A stretch of DNA of 64,000 nt from Pagrus major. Its lineage: Eukaryota > Chordata > Actinopteri > Spariformes > Sparidae. Under the pieces are notes generated by a model, which saw nothing but the letters and a program-made list of their open reading frames with translations, was not told the origin of the DNA and searched no databases. Where the stretch lies: NCBI RefSeq assembly GCF_040436345.1, contig NC_133230.1:7151297-7215296 (forward strand). The letters are read 5' to 3'. This document shows positions 33,251 through 44,000 of the stretch, one piece after another. The stretch's first letter is position 1. Every line of letters starts with the position of its first letter. The position numbers and the translations under genes are program-made.

Positions 33251-36200
33251 TAAAAAAACATAATTAAACTTTTTTTTTTTTACTCAATTATAAATTCATT
33301 TTTTTGTTGATTTTTTTTTTTCTAGAGACAATTATGATACCAGCACAGAGCATTGGGAGAAAAAACAGGTTTTCTTGCATTTTGCAGATCTTATAATGGT
33401 TACAAGGTGCTGTTACAGTGAAATAAACTAAAATACAGATAAAACTGTAAAATGCAATAAACTCTGTAAAACATGCTTTTTTGCATTTAATAATATAATT
33501 CATACCATTATTCATGCCACTTACAGGTGTTAAAAAGCAGAGCTCATTACTGAATAGGCTATATATCTAAAATAAAATGTATGCTTAGCAGGGGACAGTG
33601 GCTTTTTGTATCAGTATTACCCGAAGCATAATTTACATTGATCCACTCCAGCCATTTTGGGCAGTAAAATCAATAATTACTAACCTACACAACTGTCTCC
33701 AGCTACAAATCAGAGCAGGTGTCACTTTTATGGAGTTCGTCCAGTGACACTTCATTACTGGCAGGCTCCATGGGTGTTGAAAGTGTTTGAGATATGAAAT
33801 CCAGATGAGGTTTAACAGCTGTGAAACAGAAAATGTGTCCATGTTGTTTTGTTATTTCCTATTGGTGCTGGATTGCAGGATTACTGCTAATTTTCTAGAC
33901 AAGAGACTTAAAAATCAGATATCATAATATCATATTTAAAGAGAGGAGTCTTTGTATGCTTCGATCTACGTGTGTAGATAGGTAGGCGTATCTATGCAGG
34001 TACAGTATATGGCAATGTGCATGCCTACCTACCTAATGCTTGTAAAGGTAGTTTTCTTCTCTTCTCTTTTGAATAAGAATTTGCTCATTGCACATTTTCT
34101 GTATTTGATTATAAAACAAAATCAATGCAATATAAGTCATTAAAAACTCAAAGCTGAGTTGTATATTATGAATATAATCATTTAAATTTTAGGGAAAGGA
34201 TTGGCCTTTTAAAAAGAGGAGATATCTGTGCGTGTAAATAATAGACATCATTAAAACTCAAATATTAAAGTTGAGTTGTATATCATAGATACAATTATGT
34301 GACTTTTAAGAGGGATTTAACATTTCAGAAGGGAACGATGGGAGATATCTGTGCATGTGAATAAGTTCAGGGCACCCACACTAATTTCAGACCAGACACT
34401 GCTCAGGTAATCCGTACATATTTGGGACCTGATTTGAGAGAACGTCACATTTTAATTTGAAAAACGGCTCATGGAAATGAGGTTTGCTGTATGCCTGGTG
34501 TGATAGCCATGGGAAATAAATCCTGTATTTAGAATAAGCCAAATCTGTCCCCTTGGTTAACAGTATTTGTTATGTGGTAATGAAAAAGCAGAGAAACTCA
34601 AATCACTCTCAATTTGCAAAGGGCACCTGGGATTCCTGAGGTCCATTTTGTAAACCTTTACTGTCCCTTTGGGGCAGGTTGGTAAAAAAAAATGCAGGGC
34701 TCCCTGTCCACCTGTTGTGTGGTCTTGAGAAAAAAAGAAGAAGATGAAAGGCATGGAGACACCGTCCCAGGGTGTGGAGACATGGAGTCTTGCTTTTTCA
34801 TTTACTCGCTCTGCAGCCTAAATTAAATTGGACAGCTGATCCTCCAGAGGGAGCAGTTCCAGGGTTTGATTTAACATTATATAAAAAGCAGCGACATTAA
34901 TTATCCTGCTGGATTTGACCTTCACTTTGAAGTGCACGCGCATATGACACCTCACACATGTAGGTGCATGTGCACACACACATACAAATCCACTGCAGCC
35001 CTGTGAGGACATGCCCAAACCACTTCACCTGACAGTCCTTGCGAGTATAGTTAAACCCAGCCTCATGCACGCGCTCACACGCTGCCCACAGGGCCTGTTC
35101 ATCTGTCAGGAAGGCGACATCTTCAGATGAATTATGGGAGATGGTTGTCATCTTCTCCGGGGTCACATGCGAAATGGCGAACCCGGGCTGTGGGCTCTCT
35201 GTCCTCACACTATCACACGTCAGCCATTTTAGAGGTTGAAAGCCTCAACGGGGGACCAAAACGACCTCAATTAAACCTCCATTAATATTAATACATTTTG
35301 TCGTTTCACGTGAGTTGCTGCTAATTAAATGTGTCCCTGACTGCATAATGGGGGTCAGCCGGGGTCTCCTACATGAAGCTAATTCACCACATTACAGCCA
35401 TCCAACACTGGGCTGGACTGGGCCCAAATCTTAAATACAGATGGAGACGAGGGCAGTCTTGGTTACTTTAGTGTTTGTAACAGTTGAACACATAAATAAA
35501 CAAATTTATTCAGCAAACTGAGAACTTTTTAATTAAACATAGACTTACAATTTTCATTTTTGCACTCTCTCATGTGTGCATGTGTCTCTTTATGTGTGTA
35601 AAGGGAATACATTACCCCTCTAACAGCCTTAGAGTTCATGCTTGGCCCTGACCCAGGGTTTGTATCCCGCTCCATTTCTCCAACATCAACATTTATTGGA
35701 CTTTTATGTAGAGGTTAATAAGTTTGTAGTGGATCAGCTCTTTATGAGCTTCTGGACCGAAGCTCCACACACACGCACACGAACATAATAAACACACAGT
35801 TTAGACCATAATGGGATTGTGGGATTCCTCAGATTGGACTCCCACTGGTGCCAATCTGTAAGCGCTCCAGAGCCGAGTGCTGCCTGGGAGGTTGGATTCT
35901 TCTGTTCAATCCTTTAATATCATGAGAGGTGATTTGCTGTTGACCTGGGAGATTAGCCAAACCCGCTGTGGAAGGTCAGATAACGGCCCCAGATGTCCAA
36001 TCGAATCATATTTATTTTATTGCTGAAGGAAAAATGTGCACTCCCACACTGGACTGCGCTCTCTCGCTGCCCCGTGCATTAACAGTGTATTGAAACTCTG
36101 CAAATTGTTTGTGTATAGAGATTTATCCACATTGTATATTTGATGATAGGGTCTAAGCCACGTAGCTGCTGGAAACGAGTCAGCCAGAGACAGAAGACCG

Positions 36201-37500
36201 AACTCCATGGTGACCGGTGCTGGCGCCAACAGGGCAATCCTCCAAAACTACAATAGCCTGGCTCTGATGCATGTAAGGGAGGCACTCAATGTGAACTTAT
36301 CTGCAGAATTCCACGCTGAAAATAAGCGATAATAATGCCAGAGCTTCTTTGTTTGCATGAAAGAAGCATGGGACCGGCAATGAGGAGCTGCAGCCAGTTT
36401 GACCTCCTAATAATGGACTGCAGCCAGAGCCCATACAATCACTCAGAGCCTGGATTCCCACTGCAGGAGCACTTTCTCTCAAACACTCACATGCACATGT
36501 TCACCCGAACAAAAGCTGTCCAGCTCTCTGCAGTAGCTGAGCCATTATTGTTTGTTTAGTCCAGCTGCACTTGAAATGACAGCGACCCAGAGCTATGGGG
36601 AGGATTAAAGACTGCGTTCAGTCCAATACACCACGTACCAGCTGCCAGAGAGGCTGCACAGCCTTCCCTTTCTCTCCTGCTCCCCCTCATTTCCCTCTCT
36701 TTCTCTGTTCATATGTCAGGCACAAAAACATCCTCTCTTCCCTCCTGTCTTACATAAAGACGCTCTGATTCCTCGTCTCTTACACTCTCGCTGCTGCCCG
36801 CTCTGAGCTCCCTCCAGCCAATTGCCTCAGCCTGTCGCTGTCCAGGGAAATTATTTTCCACCCTGCCCTGAGGGGTCAAAGTTGAAGCTCACTGGACTGT
36901 TGATGAGACAGGGCAAAAGCCTGGGCTCTGCTCCCTCTCCTTTGCATTCAGCCAAGGACAGAGAATGATATTTATGCCGGCCTCCTGTCTCCTTCCCTTG
37001 CTTGCCAAACGCCTACCTGCCACAGCAGAGGAAGAAGAAGCATATTTGTGTGCATGTATGTGTGTTACGAAGCCCTGAGTGTCTGCAGATTGAATTAGGC
37101 CATAGATCACTGTTGACAGGGCCGAGGTTGTCATTGGTGGGGGGGGACAAGCTGCTTTATGGGGTCATGGTCCTGTGGTTAGTGTGGGCAAGTGGTAGAA
37201 ATGTCCTCTAGTTATAGATGTGGCCTGTGAATGAAAGTGCAGAAAACCTAGAGGACAAAGCTCCCTAACAGGTCGTCAAAAAAAATCCCTAACCGAGTGT
37301 TTCTCAGACGATTATGTGGCTGCATTTCAAGTTCATGAACTTGGATGTAGTTTAAATCTAAAAAAAGAAAAAAAAAGGGTACAAGTGGAGATGTTTTTCA
37401 TGCCTGTGCGCTTTATAATAAGAGTGACAGAGCGGGCGACTGCATAAATGATATGCATTGACAACCACAACACAGTCAGGTCTGTAAAAATGAAATATTT
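33250..37500. other. intergenic region between uggt1 and hs6st1
   Basis: No exon supported. 33.3-34.5 kb is AT-rich. 34.8-36.6 kb is higher-complexity sequence with TAAT/ATTA-type sites (CATTAATATTAATAC, GCTGCTAATTAAATG) and could contain enhancers. A 103-codon open frame at 34,897-35,208 (minus) is discussed under findings. Confidence 0.5.
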
Positions 37501-38599
37501 TAATTGGTGGCTTGATGAGTCATTTTTGCAATCATAAGAAACAAACCCAGAATGATGCATACAGAAGGAGCCAGAGACAGACTGCACACCGATCCAAAAA
37601 ACAAAAAACAAGTCTCTATCACACTCTTTTTAACACATCTTTTAAAAAAATAAAACAGGATGATGTTAGCGACACCTGGGTTGCTTCATTGTCACAAAGG
37701 AAAAGTTAAGACATCAGATATACATAGTGATGAGACATAAAATATTTGAGTACAGCTTTACAGCATCAATTCCTGGAATCATTTCAGTGAAAGGATAGAC
37801 TTTTTCTTTCACACACTGTTCAGGTACAGGTATTTTATTTTGAGGACCACCTGAAATTGAAAAATAAAAAACACTCTCAGGGTAAAGAATCAGTTTTGTA
37901 TTCTGTATTTAAACCACAAACGAACAGCCAGATATGGGTTTGGAGCGCAGTCCAAGAGCAGGTCTGACTTTGAATAAGAGGTTGTGGGCAAAATGCCTGG
38001 AGCTGCAGTGTTTTCAGGTCTCCAGTTTCAAGAGTACAATGAAGGGGAAGTTAATACGAAACACACGCACAAAAAAAGGGACATCTCTCTTCCCATGTCC
38101 ATTTGTGTTACTTTGAAGGCTACACAAAAAGCAGCACATTGACTCTGGATGTATCCAAATACCTTTCATCATCGCCCCCCTTGTTCTTCTGTCCTTTCCT
38201 TCATGAATCATCCCTGATCTGAAAGAAGCTGATCAAAAAGGAGAGGATCCAGGCTGATTACTTGGACCTTAACAGGGAGAGGGTGGGCGGATAAAAAGTA
38301 TATTTTAACTTTTGTTCTTCCGACTTTAAAAAAAAAAAAATCTATTGTTAACAACCAGATACAACTTATTATTTAGCTTAGTACAAAGGAAGCTTGCTTG
38401 CATCCTCCCATTCCCCTCGGGTTGACACCAAACTTTCATAACTACATTCAGTTTGATTAAAATGTAATGTGACGCGTCTTTTTCCCTTCACACTTTTACA
38501 TTCTGTGCCCCAAGTTCTTATTGGTGTCCCCTCTTATTCCTCAGATTATTTGAATGTGGATAGGGTTGGTGTTGAATAACCTTTTATGAATTTGGTGCA

Positions 38600-38840
38600 A
38601 TAGACCATATTCACACGGAGGCCATTTTCCTCTGACGTCATGTTGTTATGCTATTATGCTGCGGTGTTCCAGGTTGCAGGTCGTCAATCATTTCAACATC
38701 TAGCATTTGAGCACTTCCTGGCTAACATTAACGTCTGATTACATCCTGTCGGTTTCGACTTGCAACCTGGAAAACAACAGTACGACATTTGAGCTTCACC
38801 CCCCCTGAGGTAAATGGCCGCCTTGTGGATATATGATGTA
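38600..38840. mobile_element. foldback DNA element
   Basis: TTCCAGGTTGCAGGTCG near 38,668 is inverted as CGACTTGCAACCTGGAA near 38,757 (16 of 17 match). The outer ends CCATATTCACACGGAGGCCA and GGCCGCCTTGTGGATATATG are also inverted relatives. About 240 bp, non-coding. Confidence 0.65.
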
Positions 38841-40417
38841 CTGGTGCGGACTACTGTCACTCAACCCTTCTTGTAAATTTTGCTGTACAGAGCAAAGACG
38901 CGTCACACAGGCAGATTTCTGAACCTATATATTAGGATTTTAGATAATCATAGTGATACAGTCCTCATATATTATGTAACCACGTCATGGGGGGGAGACA
39001 AGGACACGGGGACATGAAGCTGTAAAGGAAAAGGGCAGAGGGGAGTATTATTGGCTTGCATCGCTGCGATGGTCACACTGCTGTGACATGCTGCTGGAGG
39101 GACTTTGTTGCGTTGCCCTCCACCACCAAAACATGGCAAGAAAATTGGTCATGGAACCAGTCATTCACAAAACTCATCCTCTCTCAGTCAGGCACACTAT
39201 TTACAAAGGCATACACATACGCCAATCAAAGGCATACTGTACATACTATTTACACACACAGAAACACACTCATCCACGCAGACACACGAGTAGTCAGTCA
39301 AATTACTGAAGTATAATGCAGACATAATATCTGGCAATAATTATGTTGACTATGATCCCAGTACATAGAGGCACTGCTACCTCACCCCGTGCGTTCTTCA
39401 GGGTAAACACTGGTCGCACTAATGAACTACGGGTCACCGGCGCTGTGCGTGCCCTTTCAGCAGGTGGGAAGGAGGCTTGCTTGTGACCGCCGCTTTTACA
39501 ACTCAGCTCTTGGTCAGGGGAAAAAAAAAGAAAGAAAAAAAGACGAAACTAAAAAAATGCCACCCACTACATTAAGGGCTCACATTGCCATGGTGACCAG
39601 TAGTTCCACAACTCCCATCTCGAGCATTCGTCTGAGTTAAGGCTTCCAAAGCGCTTGCCGCTCACACGGCACGGTTCCTGGCAACAACCTGCAGCAGACT
39701 CACTCCTCTCCCTGCCTTTGATTTCTTCACACCTATGTGAGATTCAGCTCTGTAATTGGCTGTTATTCTCTGCAGGACTGAGACGCATAAAAAAAAAAAA
39801 AGACAGAGAAAAGGAGAAATAATGAAGTCGTTAAGCGACAGGAGCTTTGGGAACCTTCAACAGAGAAACAGGCCACTCCCCTCTACAACAAGATACAAGG
39901 CTTTAGTAATGGCTATGGTCCATTGTTCGTCCATCCGATTTGTTAGCTCTGACTTATATAAAACCAATAAAAATAAAGAAATAAAGGAATCACTTTTCTT
40001 TAGGCAGCAATATTGGTCTCAGTGTTATTACAATTCTGCTTTAAAAAAAGCATAAACACAAAGAAAAATACAAATGAAATCATCCTAAAATGAGAATGAG
40101 ACTGTCACTATTTCATGACCAAAGCGTGTTCATGGGTGAAATGGCTGATTTTTTTCTTTTTTTAAGCAGAAAGCTTTATTACACAACTCAGTCCCACTCT
40201 TCTTTCATTCGAGTTCAGTCTCTCATGTACTCCCACCCTTTTCTGTGTTCAGCTCAGCCATTAGCATACTCTTATAGCTTTCCCAAGTCCCTTTGACACT
40301 GGAGCATCCAGGAAGTAGACTGGTCCTTTTTTAGCAAAGATTAGTGGGAATTCACAGACTTAAATTTTATTTTCTCATGCTCCATATTAGGCCACAGAGA
40401 ACGAAAGGAACACAGGA

Positions 40418-40441
40418 GGAGGAGGAGGAGGAGGAGGAGGG
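40418..40441. repeat. (GAG)n tract
   Basis: Seven or more GAG units. A similar tract lies at 46,374-46,392. Confidence 0.9.
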
Positions 40442-40696
40442 AGAGATGGATGAGACACTCGGTTGTCAGCAACTCTTAAAAATATCTCTCCTCTGCTCAG
40501 TCAGTAATGATGACAGGAGAGACAGAGAAACTCAGAGGGGGGGAAAGGGCAAGCGGGAGCTAATAACAACTGGGCGAGCCGCAATAACACGAGCTGATGC
40601 AATCGACCAAGCCCAGCTCTCCATAGCTCCATAACTCTCTGCTAAAGTCTGTTTGTCAGTCATCTGGGTCTTTGATGCAGGCGCCACTCTCTGTGT

Positions 40697-40720
40697 ATGT
40701 GTGTGTGTGTGTGTATGTAT
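40697..40720. repeat. (TG)n tract in hs6st1 3' UTR
   Basis: Begins 46 bp past the stop codon; transcribed as a CA repeat in the mRNA if the UTR extends this far. Confidence 0.9.
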
Positions 40721-40765
40721 TTCACATTACATATGCATGTCTGTGTGTTTGTTCTCATTCTGCTG

Positions 40766-41092
40766 CTACCAGCGGTTGATAATCTGGTTCATGTAGTCCT
40801 CGGTGGGGAGCCTGCTGCCCGCCTCCTCCGTTCTGCCTCCCTCCTCGCCCTCCTCCCGCTCCTCCCTCTCCCCTTCCCCGTCCTCCAGTGTCGACACCGA
40901 GCTCTGCCGGCTGTGGGAGGGCCACAGGTTGACGCCCAGGCCCAGGCCCTGGTGGGTCTGCTGCAGGTGGTTCTTGATGCGCTGCTGCCGCCTCTCCTGC
41001 TGCCGGGTGTACTGGTAGCGCTGCTGGAACAGGTCCCTGGCGTAGTCGTAGAGCTCCATGTCTAGCTCGTTCAGCTCCTCTATACGCTGGAC
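40766..41092 (-). CDS. hs6st1: hs6st1 last exon (stop TAG)
   Basis: 108 codons plus TAG at 40,768-40,766: RIEELNELDMELYDYARDLF and QQRYQYTRQQERRQQRIKNH. A linker (HQGLGLGVNLWPSHSRQSS) and an acidic run rich in E and G (about 20 residues) follow, before PTEDYMNQIINRW. The linker plus acidic run is longer than in human HS6ST1. Acceptor CGTTAG. Confidence 0.94.
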   Translation of the reverse strand, partial: VQRIEELNELDMELYDYARDLFQQRYQYTRQQERRQQRIKNHLQQTHQGLGLGVNLWPSHSRQSSVSTLEDGEGEREEREEGEEGGRTEEAGSRLPTEDYMNQIINRW

Positions 41093-44000
41093 CTAACGAG
41101 GGAGGAACAGAGGAAAAGTTTTTATAAGTTAGCTCAGAGGAAGACAACATGGAGAAGATGAAGTGGAATAAAGACCATGAAGAAAGTTAGAGCCGGTTGC
41201 AGGATCTATGTAACTAAACTCCTTCCATTGTATTAAGTGTTGCTCAAGTCTGATGTTTAAGTGGATGACATAAACAAATTAAAAAGGCAGACGTGCAGAG
41301 GCAGAGAAGGAGACTGAACACTAAGAGCGTGGGAGTAAAAACAATTCTATCAACCTTCTTAACTTCTTAAGGAAATGACTCTTGTCTCTGCTGATGTTAA
41401 GGAGAGCGTCACCGACCTTGTACAAAAAACAAAGTGTTCAAAACCTTACGTAACAGGAAGAATGCAGTTTTGCAACAGTGATGATTTGTGTTCGTTTGAA
41501 TTTTTTCCTTGGTCGACTTGAAAACGTTTCTTAGGAGCGGTTTTGAGACCATTCGCCGTCATTGTAGCACTGTAAACTTAGCCTAAATTACACTTCCTAA
41601 AGTATTACTGGGCATTCACACCGAAAACAGCCCTGCATTAGAAACTACACCACGTGAAGAAGTCTTGCTCCAGGTAATGGTGAGACAGTAGTAAATAAGA
41701 AATTTAATCCAAGGAGTCCAGGTTAAGGAACAGATTTATGCATTTTAAGGTTAGAACTGTGGTCTTTTAAATCTCTAAGAAGTCATCACAAACTAGTTAA
41801 TCTTTTGCTCATTTGACAAACTAGGTTTGAACTATTGCAACAAAGGTTGAGCCAGGTTCAACTTTTTCTGTCAATCCTTACGTAATGACCATAATGAGAG
41901 CTGGATACAGCGTCAGAGGCTCAGTGTCACTGCGGAGTCACTGGACGTAGGACGTATGTTGATTGTACCCTTTCCCACTAAAGATAAAAGCCAGCTGTTG
42001 GTGGGTGAGTGAAAGGGGTTTTAGAGAGTACTAACCACCAGAGCAGAGACATATTTTAAAATTTAGCCTGGTTCCTTTCTTGAAATGCAGGTAAAGAGCT
42101 TGGATTTCTCAAAAGGTTATTGGTCTCCTGGGAAGGCTCCTGCAGTGAAATCGCCCTAATACATGACATTTGTATAAAAGCTTTACAGGACGTCTACATG
42201 GAGAGAGAACAGTGTGTTGGCAATATGTGGAGCAAGATAACAGAAACGTGTTTGATGTTTGGTTATGCAGTGCAGCTGGCTGCATTGCCGTGTGTCATCT
42301 GCTGCGTGCGAATTCAACACAGAGGGGGGAAAATGTGTTTAATTAAGAGAATCCCTTTGAAATCTGTGATAGAGTGCTGGATTTCATTTGTGGGCAACGT
42401 GTGCGAGAACAGAGGGAAGCGATGCGCCACATCAGTGTTCGTAAATTAGAGATGTTTGATCGACAGCACGGGGGACACCGGCACAATGCCAGGAAGACGG
42501 CGCTGAGCTCAAGTCATCAACACAAAGACTTCATGTATCAGAGAGCAGTCATCATATAATTTAGGAACCGGTTTCAATCAATAATGACTCACTGGGATCT
42601 TGCAGGCACGACGGCATAAGTGGGCTTTCAGCAGCTTTGCAGGAGCCCGCTGATGTAATTATCTGACTTTTTATAAATAACTTTACACAGCACCTTTAGA
42701 AGTATTTAATTTAAAAGCTAATTTAAAAGAAAACGACTAATTTTCACTCAAAATGCCACACGCAGCCTCGTATACCTGCCAGAGTTTCTCCACGTGACAT
42801 TCCCTCTTTTTTGTGGTAATAACAATCAGGTCCAGCTTTCCACAGCGGCTGTCAGCAGGGCATATTTTATTTTCTCTCCTCGCAACTGGTTTTGATGTAT
42901 AAATCGCCGGTCTACTGTGTACTGGAGGATATTTTTCGCTGGGAAAATTGAGCCTAAGAACTCCCGCATTGGACCAATCAAAGTGTGAAGAACATGTTTG
43001 AAGCTGCTGTTTTTCAACAGTGACAGTCATCCCAACTCATTTCACAGCTATATAAGACTGCTGTGTTTACCCTCTGTTTCTCTCTTTCTCTACTTCTTTT
43101 CTCCAGCTATTTTTTTCACTTCTGTTTGAAATAATTGTTTTATTTCCAACCTGTAAATGAATCTGCTACGGCTGCCATGTTTATTTTCTAAGAGAGATGT
43201 CGCTAATAACAAAACTAATCTAAGAAAATAAGAGGTTTTTTTCCCTCTATAAACATTAGCAAGAAGATACATACATACTAGAATTATACAATAAAAATCC
43301 TTCATCTGTCAAAGATCCTATCTGCAAAATGTGTTTAAAGTGTCAAAGTAAAAGTACTGAGCTGCAATGATAAGATAATACAATGATACATTAATTGAAA
43401 GAAAATTAATTGCCAATTATTTTGATAACCGATAATATCCGATAATTGTTTCAATTATTTTTCAAGCAAAATTGTCAATCAAATAGTTGGTTCTGGCTTC
43501 TTAAATGTGAGGATTTGCTGCTTTTCTTAAGTAAGAGAAACCTAAACTAGCAGCAGCACTCACCGTAGCGTTGTCCAGGTCCACCCCTGCAGCGCGGGTG
43601 CTGTTGTACTGCATGAACGGCCTGATGAAGCGCAACCTGAAGGTTCGTTCAAACAGGAACTGGGTTTTCCTCTGGTACTCGGTCAGACCGAAGAAAGCCA
43701 TGTCTCGTAGGTTCTTCTTGGCCGACTCCAGGAGAAGCTGGGCCCGCTTCTTCTCTGGGACCGTGGACATGTTGTAGCAGCCGACGAGGCTCAGGTCTGC
43801 TAACATACGCACCTACAGACACAGGCACAGGAACAGGAAGTGATGGAAGTTAGAGGAGGTAGTGGATGTTTTGATTAAGGACTTGTGTTTTAACCTTAGT
43901 GGCAGACGGCACATACAGCAAAATCCTGAGCTTAGAGGGAAAATCAATCAGGTCAGTTTTAAACATCTTCTGGATTTCTGCTTTAGTTTTACAGTCAAGG

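Larger units (their letters stand above)
37500..40765 (-). other. hs6st1: probable hs6st1 3' UTR and flank
   Basis: Sequence following the hs6st1 stop codon. Minus-strand AATAAA hexamers occur at 40,175-40,180 and 37,834-37,839, so the UTR may be about 0.6 or 2.9 kb. A foldback element sits at 38.60-38.84 kb. No coding frame was recognised. Confidence 0.35.

Noticed and set aside
40755..41150. Other long frames (plus 40,697-41,065 and minus 40,755-41,150) over the last hs6st1 exon
   Set aside because: They are antisense or frameshifted readings of the GC-rich hs6st1 exon. The correct frame is fixed by its homology and its splice phase.
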